NCBI GenBank assembly: GCA_037179515.1 | Contig: JAXCGZ010015146.1 | Location: 62,001 to 126,000, forward strand | Reading direction: 5' to 3' | Length of the DNA stretch: 64,000 nucleotides | Source of the DNA: Halocaridina rubra | Taxonomy: Eukaryota > Arthropoda > Malacostraca > Decapoda > Atyidae | In this document: positions 12,906-26,939 of the stretch, piece by piece | Numbering within the stretch: the first letter of the stretch is position 1 | How the letters are laid out: each line of letters opens with the position of its first letter | Notes under the pieces: model-generated | Seen by the model: only the letters and a program-made list of their open reading frames with translations | Databases searched by the model: none | What the model was told of the DNA's origin: nothing | Program-made: the position numbers and the translations under genes

Positions 12906-15184
12906 GAGCAACTTTGCCCACCCCCACGTATATGTGGTGTTACAGTGCAGAAAAATTCCGCACTACCTTGACACCGGCACAAACAACTTTCAATATGACA
13001 CACGTTTAATTATTTCAAGAGCATTGCTTAAGCACAAAATTTCTGACAGGCCAAAGAGGTCTTACCCTAAATCAAAAGATTTCCAAATGCATTCTAATTA
13101 TTAATATACCATCATATTAAGTTAGAATACGAATTCCATTCGTATATAAATATACTCCTTAGACGTAAATGTGTAACAATCATGATGTGAAGAGAGACAC
13201 TGAATGCGTGTGTTTTACTCAACAATATAGAGATAAATAACACAGGTTATAATAACTTTGAGCACACTGAATTAAGTGAAAATAACGGGGGCCAAACGTG
13301 CTTTGCCTCAACGTACGTTGTTCCAGATCTGCGGGGGGAGGGGAATAGGGTCAACAAACTGCAGATGAGAAAAGTGCATTCTTTCCTCTCCTGCTTATTC
13401 CGACACATAACAGACTTTCACTTAGTGCCTGATTTACGTGTTAGCTTTGTGACTACAGTGCCTTCCATTACTTGAAAATGAGTGTATATGTGTATATGCT
13501 AGCATATGCAATCACCATGATCATCAGATTCTTGTGCCTCGCGAAGGGCAGTGGCCGTACTTGTACTTTGAGACTCAAGCTGTTTGGCCAGACAACTTAG
13601 GGAACAACAACAACCACGATCATCAGAGATGTTTTCAGAATAATGGAGCAAGCTAAAACGAAGTACCACACGAGTCTACAATTCTTACAGAACAATATGA
13701 AAGAGCTACAACTGCATTTAAAAATCTGCTGTTTATATGGATAGAAGACCAGACCAAGTAACAAGAATCTACAAGCTAACAGCTGATTCCAGCCAAGGCC
13801 CAAAACATTGTTGCCAATATCACGTTCAAATCTCCAGTCATTTATATCTCTCTGCAAGCAAAGGACAGTTACAGTTTCAAGAATTATGTAAGGATGCATA
13901 ATATCAGTGGCTGGAAAGCTATCAATGAAGGATAGAATCCTCAACAGTAAGTTTTTAACCCCAAAGAGGCCGGATAGTTTTAACACAAAATGCCATCTGG
14001 GACTTCTTTACCAGAGATCATAGTGGGTTACAAAACATCAAAAAAGTAAGTAATTTTACTTATAGGAGGGAATCCTTATGAATATGCAAGCTGAAAGTAT
14101 TATTCATGCATGCATTTAGGAATTTCCATGTTTTCAAAAACTTCATCAAGTTATTCCTCTAGAGCTTAACGATAAAATCAAAAGATACTGTTAATTCCTC
14201 CAGGGTATTATTGAAAGGATCAGAAGGCTTGGATGGTCACTGCACTATTCCAGAATTAGTACGCAAATTGATTTTTGCCTTTAGTTAAGAAGTACTTTAA
14301 GAAGAATTCTATACCCTTCAAAGTATTGCTCATCCCAGACAACGTACCCGGGCAGCCAACATACCTCAGCGACCTCTATCACACCACTGTCGAAATGGAG
14401 TATCTAATGCATCACTAGAAATAAAGCCGTACTTTCACAGCCACGCATTTTCAAATCGTTCAAATGATCAATGCGCTCAATTCCAAGAAGCCTGAAACTA
14501 AACTTGCTGCAAGTGGTGTATGTGGATGGAGAATAATAACCCCGCCTCTTGTTACAGGATTACCATAGTATATCGCCAATGATAAGTTCTGCATGCTTAC
14601 ACAAAAACTGGAACCTGATATGGACAAATTGGTTTAGCAGCTCAGAGAACTACCCAACTACAAGTTTTAGGAGCCGTCTTAGCCAGGATTGCAGTAGTAA
14701 ATGCGAGATAACAAGAAAAAGAAGCAGTATCAAACCAAGTAGTATTCACATAGCTGTTCAAATTTGGCATATCCTACGAAAGAAAAACAAGAATCGAAGC
14801 ATTCTAATTTTCAGGTACCAACCAGCTGTCAAATAGGTATTCTATTAGGCATTCTTACTATAGATACATCTGTGGATAAGAAAAGCTAAACAGTTCTGAC
14901 TCTGCCAAAAATATACACTGTACAGAGAAACTAGAAGACATAGAAGGGCACCCTAGTACAAGCCCCGACCCAGCCTATTAGGGGACTACCATCATCTGCT
15001 TGCGCCTCTACCTTCATATAGTACGATACCCAAGTTTTCCAATTTCTATTCATAATCAACCCATAGGCAACTCTTCACCTTCAGTTGGTTTGGGAGAGGT
15101 ATATTTAAAGTTAATTAACGTACAGTAACTATAATAATTTATTTCCTTTAACTAATGCCACATACATAGCCTACAGTGCATAAA
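12906..15184. other. Intron sequence; less AT-rich block 13.5-15 kb unexplained
   Basis: Between about 13560 and 14960 base composition is more balanced than in the surroundings. There are medium open frames on both strands (13597-13986 minus, 14549-14836 plus) but no recognisable motif. It may be an old retroelement, though I could find no RT, integrase or gag signature. Confidence 0.35.
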
Positions 15185-15345
15185 CAGACGATGCCCTCCT
15201 ACACAGCAGCGGGAAGTGCGAGATAGAAAACAGCTGGTTTGATCCAGCCGCTGGGTATAAGGAAGGCCATCCAGCCTTAATCCCCCTAGCTTCAATGTTT
15301 TTGTGTCCTACCCCATTTGGATGGGGACTAATTTTGACACATAAA
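15185..15345 (+). mobile_element. Family A SINE copy
   Basis: 'ctggtttgatccagcc' replaces the B-box region. The tail 'ggatggggactaatttt' and 'gacacataaa' is typical. Confidence 0.65.
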
Positions 15346-15714
15346 ACGGTGCATTTACAGATATACAAACATATCAGAAGCCAGGCAAATCAATGCATGA
15401 AGACATGAACACAGCAGCAGTCTTGCAAATCAACTGGACATACAGAGAGACAAAGTTGATTGGCAGAACAATGGATAGACAGACAGGCAATCAGAGAGAG
15501 ACATACAAAGTACACATCAAAGCAAATTCAGTAATAACTGTCCACACAAACTGGTTCAGTCCCAAAGAATACAACTGGAGAATAATTTCACAGGTTAGGT
15601 AGATCAAAGTAATGCAATATAGAAAATGAAACACACCGCTTTGTATTATCATCACCTATTGCAAATTATAGTGTCATGACTCTCTTACTCAATATATCAT
15701 TATTAATTAACCTT

Positions 15715-15890
15715 TATTTCCATTACAATACAATGGGTATTCGTCAGCCGAGGCAAGCCCCAACCCCCCACTGTGGTACCCAACCACAGCAGTACCTGCC
15801 AGGAAACAGCTTAAACTCTCGGTCTTGGACGGGAACCGATCTTTTGACCTCGTGAATGCGAAGCCAGCGTGTTACCACTGTACTAGCCAG
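15715..15890 (-). mobile_element. Family C SINE copy
   Basis: Inverted relative of 2961-3130: 'ggcaagccccaacccccc' and, at its end, 'agcgtgttaccactgtacta' (inverted tRNA-like head). Confidence 0.65.
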
Positions 15891-16387
15891 CACAAGACAT
15901 TACCATACAAGTATGGTAAAAAATATTTCAGCACTGAAAACAAGGTCTGCCATATTTTGCACTAAACATGCTATTTTCCTTTTAAGTTGCTTTTTTTTTT
16001 GGTTGCTTTTTGGGGAAACCAATGCATCTCTAAGTTCCAGATGCAGTTAGGAATCAAGTTGGTTCCCCAAACAACCCTTCCAGCTCAGTTTTTTCCTTGG
16101 GTATGGCAAATAGTCATTAGGCAATAGAGCCCCATTGGCTCCAAAGATATTGCTACAATACAAGAGCTGAATCTCAATGCATCAATGAAAATGTCCATTG
16201 TCGAATCAGCAAAAACCATCATGCAATAGTAAAACTCAATGACGTTCTTACTTAAATCTCACTGTGAGCAAATTCAACTATAAGCAAATTAATGATATGC
16301 AAACCAATAAAAAAAAAAATCCAATATCATCCAAACCCATAAAAACACTTCACAGTATCCGCATCAAAACAGGTTTCGCCACTCCTT

Positions 16388-16602
16388 AAAATGTGTTCCA
16401 AACCAGCCCCTAATACTTAAAACGTGTTTTAAAGCAGCCCCAAACACCTGAGTTGTTTTAAAATTAGCCCCAAACACTTGAAAGTTTTAAAACCAGTCCC
16501 TAACACTTAAAATGTGCTTTAACCCACTCCTAACACTGAAAACGTGCTTTAAAACCAGTCCCTAACACTTAAAACATGTTTTGAAACTAGCCCCTAACAC
16601 AA
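16388..16602. repeat. ~32-bp minisatellite, about seven units
   Basis: Imperfect units of the form 'cctaacacttaaaacgtg' followed by 'ttttaaaaccagtc', repeated head to tail within the minus gene's long intron. Units differ by substitutions and small gaps, so the array is old. Confidence 0.85.
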
Positions 16603-18286
16603 TTCATTTCCAAGAGATAAGTAACAAAATCATAAACACAGCAAAGTGTTGTGACGTGGGTATTTATTTTATTTTTGATGGTTTTGCTTTGTATTGTTAT
16701 GGAGTTTTTCTTAAAAAAAAAAAAAAGTCATATTCACAAAATTTTCGCAAGTCAAATGCACTGATATTTACGTTTATGTCTTTTACACAATTATATGTAA
16801 GCAAATATATCAAAGAAACATAATTTGAAATGCACTTTTGCCTGAGAATTTGCTTGGAATATTACCAGAATTTATTCCGAAAATTTTTCTTCTCTAATTC
16901 TCTAGCATTCAGTGCAAAACTTTTAAAAATATAATACTCTTCACAATCCACAAAATACTGCATTATTTTGGCATTTACAAAGCAACAACATAACCCCTTA
17001 CTTTTATTCATTACTCTAAAGAGTGCAAGCTCTCCTCTGAGTTCATCCAGTACTCTTGATATAATTAATAAATTTTACTCTTCTAAAATGTTCTGGTAAC
17101 AACAAAGCAAACTTCAGCAATATAACATATTCAACATACTTCAGAGACACATGTATCAATAAATATACAGTAGCTCGTCAATTCATAGCTATATACAAAG
17201 ATAATTGAAAAGACGATCTTGACAGTATCAATGAAACTTGGTACTCAATGTTAACGTCAAATGCACTGCACATATCTATGAAGTACCGAGCCAAAGTAAA
17301 CTTCATCAATAATTTGACTATATACTGAAACTTCATTGTTTTCAGCGTTCATCATCACTCGCATTTAATTCTTAGAAAATAAGTTTGAATAAAAATGAAC
17401 TCTACCCATAGTGACAATGGGTAAGGAACTTTTTTGCTCTACATAAACTGCAGTGTTCTAACCCCCAAAAATAATATAATTTTAACAGTTACATATTCTA
17501 TAAATTCAAGGAGGAATTATCACTGCTAATATTACAATTGGTTTTCATACATGACACAACAATAGCGCTTATAAAAAATTATGTAACAGCTTAAATCAAA
17601 ATAAAAAATGATTATTATTGATGAAGCTGACTAATGCAATACGTAATGTAAAATGCCGCTCTTTCAAAAAGTTTGTCTCCTTTTCACATTTTATTCATTG
17701 CTTGTATTATCTACAATGAAATATATTATAAAAATAATATGCAAAAGCTGTGTATTAGGTCAGAGTATGACTTTTCTACACAAAAAAGTTAATTACTAGT
17801 AAATTATGGAACGGCCATTGAATGACACTAAAAATGGCACTAAGTATGCACAATCGCGTACGCTTCTTATTTGATGGGGGGGGAAAAAAAAAAAAAAAAA
17901 AAAAAAAAACTTTCATATTAGAACAAGGTTTCAACCAAAATATAAAAAAAAGTGACAATGATGAAAGAATGGCATTACTTCATATAAATATCCTAAAGTA
18001 AGATCTCCAGAACGAATAGGTTTAAGATGCTTAGAAGGATCTCATTAAACCATTAAAACGTCTTCAAGAGATCTTACTTGGTTGCTATGAAATACTCTAA
18101 TATACTCTTAAAATCACATTTGAAGATGCCATATAACTTCACCAAATAATAAAATGCTCACATCATCCAATCTCGCTTACTTTTTCTTTCACATACGAAA
18201 TTTTCATTCAAAACACTTACCTTATATTGGGATATGTGAAAAGCGAATCCAAAGATGACTGATGGACGCCCCGTTCATGATAAAAT
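16603..18286. other. Intron sequence, AT-rich
   Basis: Nothing coding. A G-run followed by about 26 A at 17877-17909 is a homopolymer tract, not a gene end that I can tie to anything. Confidence 0.5.
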
Positions 18287-18602
18287 TCTGTCGTAATCTA
18301 AGCGTGGGATTGCCAATTCATGTCATAATCTAAGCGAGGTATAACCAATTCATGTCGTAAGCTAAGCAAGGAATAGCCAATTCATGTCTAATCTATGCAA
18401 GGGATAGCCAATTTCATGTCATAATATAAGTGAAGGATGCACTATTCATGTTTAATCTAAGAGAGGGAAACCCTATTCATGTCATAATCTAAGTAGGATA
18501 TATAATTCACATCTAATCTAGGAATGGGATACCATATTCCTGTCATAATCTAATCGAGGGATAGCCTTTTCATGTCGTTATTTAAGCGAGATATATCCCA
18601 TT
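18287..18602. repeat. ~34-bp minisatellite, nine to ten units
   Basis: Units resemble 'atgtcataatctaagcgag' followed by 'ggatagccaattc', varying at several positions. Entirely intronic. Confidence 0.85.
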
Positions 18603-18689
18603 TATACCAACAGAAATGGGTCAGATCATATGTATATTAAAAACCCCAGAAGGAATGGGCTTAAATATGATAAAAAGTTTTGCTTTTTA

Positions 18690-18808
18690 ATTCTAACTGT
18701 TCAAATACCAATTGTGTTGGCACTAATGCTGTTTCTAACAATCCAAACACAAAGTGTGTCAGTACTAATGCTGCTTCTAACAGTCCAAACAAACACTGTG
18801 TAGGTACT
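18690..18808. repeat. ~56-bp tandem repeat, two to three units
   Basis: 'actaatgctgtttctaacaa' recurs as 'actaatgctgcttctaacag', each followed by 'tccaaaca' and a 'gtgt' block. Confidence 0.7.
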
Positions 18809-20155
18809 AAGCATATTAATGCACTTGAAAACTGATTTTGTTGCCTTTCATAACAATCTTAAGAGCGATACAAAACCTTCCTTCCCATTTTCATACCTAC
18901 TGAAATGCATCCACTTTATTTAAACTACTGAAGATAAATATCTAACTTCAGCTGATATTTCTCCCTATTCCTATCTGATTCCAACACCAAATTCCCATTT
19001 TGACTTAGGACGAAAAAGATGAAAAGGAAGTGTCCATTTTATACACTAATATGTACTTAGACATTTCTTAATATATATGCTGCATATATGAAAAAAAAAA
19101 AAAATAAATAAAATAAATCTAATGATGTTGAACTCTGTGGTGAATGAACCACACACTCCCCACCAACATGTACTACATATAAAAATAATTAAATATAAAC
19201 AATTCATAATAATAAAAAGACTATCTGGCTTCTACACCTAATAAAAGTACAGCATATATAGCTACTATCTAATACTCATCTATTACTTTAAAGTAAGAGT
19301 AAAATACGAGAAAAAATTGCTTATACCTATTGATGAACAACACCGTTTATGTAAAAGCAAAATCAACGAATGTCTTAAAAAAAGTTTAGCGAGCAAAAAT
19401 GCAAAGTTCCACACTTTCAAAGCTAAATTCTCTGATGCATCAAATCAGTCCAGTATAAATCCGTCACAATAACTACACGCTCCTGATGAGAAATGTCTTG
19501 TAGTGCATTAAATTTCACTTAAGAGAACTGAAATTTCTACAAAATGGACATACCCAAAAACCCTCTTCCTTGCACTCAATCACATTCACACCAAGAGCCT
19601 CAATTAATAAAATCATACACACAATTATCAAGTACAGTACTCAATATTGTCAATAAAACTTAGTTTACAACCAACATACATAATGACCACAGTGCACTTC
19701 ATAATAATGAGCAGATTTACAGACAAAAATTTGGTACAGTACTTGAATATGATTTACAGCGAAGTTACTAAGAGTGCTTGGATCAAAACGGGACATGACA
19801 TAAATATACACAAAATGACTGTAGCTATTTCTGTGGAGTTAGAGGACCACATACATATTATAGTCACTAATTATGAGAATATCTTAAACATCCAGTAGTC
19901 TGTTAGAAAATTGCTCTCTCAGCTTTCCCACTTAGTTTTCGGTTTGGTGTGAGGGACATGAAACAAGAAATCACAATGGCTGTGCATAGGTTAGCCCAGA
20001 ATATACTGCACAAGACTTAAGAGAATATTCATAAATTGAGAAAGGACTGTTAAAATGGCCAAATCATCATGAAAGTATATAAATGTCATTCTACATGTCT
20101 TACAAATAGAAAGGATGTCGCTTGCTGTTTTGTATCACCATTAATCTCTAATTAA
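18809..20155. other. Intron sequence, nothing recognised
   Basis: AT-rich. The 83-codon plus-strand frame at 19647-19898 has no domain words or splice context. Confidence 0.45.
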
Positions 20156-20290
20156 ATGGAGGTAGACAGACAGTTTGGAGCTGCTGAATTTATGCTGGAT
20201 ACCCTTTATAACACCCAACGACGGATGCGAACTCGGGTTTCTCACTACCCGAGTCGAGCGCTTTTGCCCCTGCACTACCACAGTCCCCCA
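20156..20290 (-). mobile_element. Family A SINE copy
   Basis: Inverted copy ending 'ctgcactaccacagtccccc', a well-kept inverted tRNA-like head. Confidence 0.65.
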
Positions 20291-20749
20291 TCTTACAAGT
20301 AGGGAGGATATATGTACTATAATAAAGCTAGTCCATATGTTAGTAGGAATAAAACTATCAATTGCCTCTACAAAATTAAGGGGAAATTGGACAATTCTCC
20401 GAGCAAATGTTCAAAAAGACCCCACACAAATGTTTAACAAACATAATTTAAGTAGAAAATATTTAAAAATACAGTACTTAATATGGAAAGAGGACTTCAT
20501 AAGGAAGGGAAAAATGGGAGGCAGATTCTGACTAAAAATACGAAAACGACAGTGACACATTGCCATGGTTTGTTTTCAACTAGTTGCTTTAATTCAAATT
20601 AAAAAACCTAGCAAGATAACCAACCGCCACAATACCAATTCTGACTATTTTGGGAATATGAGAGAGCTTAACAATTAAAATAAAAGGTCCCCATTCAAGA
20701 ACTCTTAGTTTTTGGCATCTTCAAACTCAAGCAAATGAGTAACACTCAC

Positions 20750-20875
20750 CAGCTGTTGCTGTTGTCGTTGTTGCTGGGGTTGAGAGCCAGCAGCCACTGC
20801 CGCAGCTACAGCCCCGGAGAGCCCCTCTGGAAAGCCTCCTGAATTACTTTCACTTTCCCAAGGGGCTATCCCACT
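20750..20875 (-). CDS. Minus gene: linker exon, Ala- and Gln-rich
   Basis: 42-codon exon, phase 0 at both ends, between acceptor GTATTTCAG and donor CTG|GTGAGT. It encodes an acidic start (SGIAPWESES), an Ala run and a Gln-rich end (QQQRQQQQ). Such low-complexity segments are common between the BTB and finger parts of these factors and may act as flexible or activation segments (inference). It is the last shared coding exon before the alternative finger exons. It has the same length as plus-gene exon 39624-39749 but no clear sequence match. Confidence 0.78.
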
Positions 20876-22104
20876 CTGAAATACAAAAAATAGCAATGGA
20901 ATTGGTTAGGCAGTCTCAACTTCATTATATTGGAGACATAATGAACTACACGTATCAATTATTATGAACATTTGTACCGATTCTCAAAAGAGGAAGCCAA
21001 GCTGTATTAATTCAGATTTTAGAAATATGTCTTCACCAATTACTTAGATTACTACAAATTAACAAAACGAATTTTTTTTTTTATTAATTATTCACTGCAA
21101 TTATTTTGCTTAAACTTAGTGGATGAATAAAGGAACCAAGGAGTATTTAACTAATACTTATGATAATGCTCATATTAGTAGTGCTTTAAGCCTATGACAA
21201 CAGGATTACACTTATTCACTTATCAAACAAAGAGATTTCTATGTCTCTACAAAATGACTCAAAAAAACCATCCATCTGACACATTATGAAAATAGCCCAA
21301 ACACATTCAGTGACAACAGCATATCCAAATCTCCATTATATGACATTGTGTATGATATTACTGGATGTGTTCAAACCAAGGTGTTATGGTTATCTACAAC
21401 ACCTGTATCATTCATTTTTAAAAGTGGGAAAAATAAAACTAAAAACAATACAGAGAACAGTCTTGCATTATTGAGTGTTAATACACCATAATAAAAATTC
21501 TACAAAATATTAATTCTCAATCTAGAATTGTACAAATTCATGTACGTAACACGAATAACAATATTCTTTTTTGCAAAAGATTTCAAGTGAGGACAGAAGT
21601 ATGCCAAACAAGTTACATTTAACAAACTAATTAAATCATTATTTTTTTGCAATTAAGCTATAATTCCTAGTTTACAACAATAACATTTCATTTACTTTCA
21701 ACATGAGGCCAAATTCAACTAAAGCTGAAGTTAAAAGGGTGGCTTCAACTGTACAACGAGGCAAGGTGGTAGGCTACATCACCCATCTATCTCACCAATT
21801 CCATCACAGCTTTTCAAGGAAGATTGAATTACTAGTTTTTTGCATCCTTATCTTATATAGTTGCATCAATACATACTAAGAAGGGAAGGCAGTATTCTAT
21901 ATCCCTAACATGTAAACATATAATTAAACCACATCTATTTGCTAGACATAACTATAAAGCACCCAAATAGGGGAGACAAAACACACCACTGTTCTTATGA
22001 AAAAAAAATGTGATGAATTGTAACACATTCAGAAAAGAGCTACTTGCCATCAAGTTAAAACACACAACTGTTCTAATAAACAAAATAAAAGAAGTGGTAC
22101 TTAC
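20876..22104 (-). other. Intron of the minus gene
   Basis: 1229 bases with a donor AAT|GTAAGT and a pyrimidine-rich acceptor. AT-rich, with no other coding signal. Confidence 0.7.
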
Positions 22105-22854
22105 ATTTTGTAGACCTGATGGGCCTGGGTAATCGGGATTAAAGTCACTTATGGCTACTGGTTCTTCTTTTTCTATAGACGACTCGAAGAATTCCGGGAA
22201 TTCGCTAGTGTTGGCTTCCGAGTCATGAGGCCCGTCCCCAGTGTCATCACCCCCGGCATCGTAACTATTTTGTACATTAACTAGGTCGTGGGAGTCTTGT
22301 TTTTCCTCCTTTATGATAATGGGAGGTTCTTCGGAAATATCACCGTGTACGTCATCAGACTGATTGGGCCTTTTGACCGCATCGGAGGAGTGAGACACGC
22401 GACTTTCTCTAGGTTCATCCCCGGGGGGTCTCCCTGGACTATGTTCAGAGGCTACGTGAGTGATTTTTCTATCCTCGCCTCGTCTTCTCTTGGCGGGAGG
22501 ACTAGAATGTTCGGACCGTCTACTACTACTACTACTCTGTGGCACTGAATTAACACTACTGGCACTCTTTTTGGGTTCTTCGTCTGGAACTGCCAGACCT
22601 TTGACTCGGAGGCACTCTGCTGCCTTGATGAGGGACGATAGTTCATTCTGTCTGACATTCACTTCCCCAATGTACATATAATCTAAAAGGAACTCTAAAT
22701 CACGACACTGTATGTCTTTTAGAACTACGACGGGATTCTTGCATGGCGTGCGTTCAAAGATGTCATTGAAGTATTCACTACACGTTGACAACACCAGTTT
22801 ATGCACTGGGTAAAATTTGCCATCACATGCCAAAGTCACATCGGTGTATGATTC
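22105..22854 (-). CDS. Minus gene: main BTB/POZ exon with NLS-like and SUMO-like motifs
   Basis: 250 codons, phase 0, from acceptor ATCTTGCAG (GAA TCA TAC ACC) to donor AAT|GTAAGT. The first 94 residues complete the BTB domain: ESYTDVTLAC, VHKLVLSTCSEYF, LKDIQCRDLEFLLDYMY, then an ECLRVKGLA helix. BTB domains mediate dimers and co-regulator binding. A Ser-rich hinge follows, with the basic patch PPAKRRR (protein residues about 144-150) as a probable nuclear signal. The acidic C-terminal half holds IKEE, a fit to the SUMO consensus (Lys about 209), and ends DYPGPSGLQN. The plus-gene BTB exon is 86 of 94 identical over the BTB part but carries many silent differences. The longer open frame on either side is intron read-through. 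Confidence 0.95.
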
Positions 22855-22957
22855 CTGCAAGATATAATAAAGCAGATCTTTACTACTTACACAATGCAGC
22901 ATTCCTGGATTGTAAATTTATAAATGAAAAAAATAAATAAATAAATAAATAAAAAAA

Positions 22958-24490
<1,533 letters not shown>

Positions 24491-24495
24491 ACTGA

Positions 24496-24702
24496 GGTTG
24501 TCGGGCCTCATGCCAGATGATTCTTTGCCCACTTACATTGTAGGTGACCCAAACAGGGTGGTGGTGGGGGAATTAGGACAGCCCTATACCCTCAAGAAGC
24601 TAAGAGGAGTAATTGAAGTATACTGTCTTAGCTTCTGGTATAAGTGCATTTTAACTTGGCCACCCCCTTGAGAGGAACAGTGGCCATTGTATATACAGAA
24701 TG
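24496..24702 (+). mobile_element. Family B repeat, near full length
   Basis: Runs from 'gcctcatgccagatg' through 'gtgacccaaacagggtggtg' to 'agtggccattgtatatac'. One of the longest copies. It ends about 30 bases inside the donor of the first BTB exon of the minus gene. Confidence 0.75.
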
Positions 24703-24731
24703 GAAATAGATAAGTATGGAGAATTCCTTAC

Positions 24732-24812
24732 CTTATTCCGCAGACCACTAATGACATGGTAAAATGTCGTACGGTGGTTGTTCCACTTCAAGGACAAGAG
24801 TTCCCCGTCCAT
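24732..24812 (-). CDS. Minus gene: start-codon exon, BTB N-terminus
   Basis: 27 codons from ATG (context AAAAATGG) to donor AAG|GTAAGG. It encodes MDGELLSLKWNNHRTTF and then YHVISGLRNK, the first strand and helix of the BTB domain with the arthropod LKWNNH signature. An acceptor (TTTCTAG, exon from 24817) lies just five bases before the ATG, so at least one untranslated exon precedes it. The frame continues without gap into GAA TCA TAC of the exon at 22105-22854. The plus-gene counterpart is 31441-31521, identical at 17 of 27 residues. Confidence 0.92.
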
Positions 24813-25669
24813 TTTTCCTAGAAATGTAAATATGGGCTTAAAACACACACTAAATAATTTGGATCTTGCATAGATGAGTAACCCCTAAAACCCAATGTAA
24901 AGGTAAAAAATCCTGTCATTTTTTTGCTTACATTACTTGCGTTGTAATAGAAATAACCCAGTAGCACTCTGGGGTTACTCTTCCTTATTAGATCCGAAAA
25001 TCTTTAATTTTGTGAATATATACCAAAGTAAATATGAATATTCCAAGAGAATATCTTGCAAAAATATATATTTCAAACTGGATACATATAATCTGTCTTA
25101 TATGAATAAAATATCCTTACAGGATAACCATACATTCTCTTCTCAATATTAATAACCTAAGAGCTTGCTTAGTAAAAATAATGAATACTACAGAACACAT
25201 TGTAAAGGTAGATAACAATTATGATTATAACTTGATTACAATAACCTGTACAGAATTAGTCCCCTATTTTGGTATGATATCTTTTTCTATCCTAACGTAA
25301 CTATGAGGTTTTGCTCCACAAACCATCCACACTAATTAACCAATTTTTAGTGGTTCGCAATAAAGAAGCTTTGGTCCCAGTTCAGTAAAGAGAAATTTCA
25401 AATTTAACAGGAGCCTTAGGTAATTATCTCACTAGGGGAAGGAAAACTTGGCTCAATCACTGAATAGTTACCTGAATTCAATTATAGGTGCTTAAGCTGG
25501 GATTGAGGCCAAAGGTAGGTTAGCCTGAGCTAACCCAATTAAGTGAGGATAGGTTAAGCTGTCTTTTGTCTCAATCACAGATTAAAAAACTAAATATGAC
25601 ATGAGGTGCCTATTACGGGACTGATCGGAAAATTCCTCATTTTGACACAATGATTAAACCAAACCAAGG

Positions 25670-25985
25670 AGAGGGAAAAATTCATCACGACTCTTTGGTA
25701 TATCCTAAGCTGGGGAAGGGGGAGAAGTGAAGTTCATAATGGCAAAAAGGTAATGCCTATGGGGGGGGAGAGATACCTGACCTCCATCATCTTTTGCTCA
25801 TTCCTAACTTGGATGAGGAAAGGGAGCTAAAGCATCATTATGACCTTTTTAATATCTCCTGAATTGGGAGGAAGAGAATTCTGCATGAACTTCATGATTA
25901 TTCCTGACTTTGGGCCGGGGGAAAAGAACTCTTCATTGCTACCCACAAGTAATTCCTACCTTGGAAAAATGAGATATGGTAATTT
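25670..25985. repeat. Degenerate ~75-bp tandem repeat
   Basis: Phrases such as 'attcctaacttgg', 'attcctgactttggg' and 'attcctaccttgg', each followed by a G/A-rich block and 'ttcat', recur roughly every 65-80 bases. The array is old and irregular. Confidence 0.5.
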
Positions 25986-26089
25986 TTTACGATCGCACCC
26001 GTCGCCCTTTCAATTAAATGTATGCTTCCGGATATCTTTTTGGTATTATTTTAGTTAAGGGGATTAATGGCATATGGCTTTTTTTATAT

Positions 26090-26410
26090 AGAGTAAAAAT
26101 ACCCCTAAGGGAGTCCAGGGGTGAAGCCCCCTGCTAGGGAGGACGTTTTCCCCTAGGTAAGGTTAAGACAAGTCTTAATAATCCCTTCTAAAAATATACC
26201 TTGATATTTTAGAAGAGGGAATTGTTTTCCAATAATAAAGCAATATTTCTGATACTTTTTGTTGCGAAACAAACAAAACTGAACTTCATTTCTGGCGCAA
26301 ACAACCTTGTTCCCATGAGGGGGTCTGCGGGTAGGGAAAATATAACCCTAAGGGGTTCCGAAGGCGAAGCCCCCCGTTAGGCTAGACGCGTTCCTCTAGA
26401 ACAGGTTAGG
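26090..26410. repeat. Two copies of a GGGGTGAAGCCCC-type motif block
   Basis: About 80 bases at 26096-26170 ('cccctaaggg', 'ggggtgaagccccctgctag', 'ttcccctag') return at 26340-26410 as 'ccctaaggggttccg', 'ggcgaagccccccgttag' and 'ttcctctag', 244 bases away. Each carries a short inverted repeat around 'gaag'. Confidence 0.65.
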
Positions 26411-26659
26411 ACGCACCCAATATTTTTTGCGTGAGAAATAGGGTTCAGCTTCATTTCACAATGAAAACTATCAGAAAAATGCGGTTTAATTACTCTAAGA
26501 AAATAATCCCCTCTTCTAAAAATTTACCTTTTATTTTTTTTTATCTAAAATGAAAGCATAAGACCTTCAAACCCGTTGGAAATTAAGCCTAATCTAAATA
26601 CGAGTTTTAAGTTGGTACGGAATGCATATGGCGAGTTATTGCTACACCTATCAATCTTA

Positions 26660-26762
26660 TTATTCCCGTTATTTATAAATCAGTAATGTAATAATAATAA
26701 GTACATTAATAATAATAATTATATTAATAATAATAATAATGTTACTATTATAATTATAAAAT
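26660..26762. repeat. AT-rich (TAA/ATA)n stretch
   Basis: Runs of aataataat broken by short unique sequence. Confidence 0.8.
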
Positions 26763-26939
26763 ATGCCTGCATCTATATACCCAAGGAAATTGCACGTTCA
26801 TTCTTTGTACTATTCATTGTCATTCAGAGACAAACTAGATCCACTAAATGTTTATCATTTATATCACCATTATATACTCAATCACTTTCACTATAAATAA
26901 TAATGACATTTCAAGAGAATATTCGGATATTAACCTCAA

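Noticed and set aside
22288..22681. Plus-strand frames over the BTB exon
   Set aside because: Antisense shadows of the conserved minus-strand BTB exon. The same applies to 6510-6890, 11430-11765 and 45806-46006 over finger exons.
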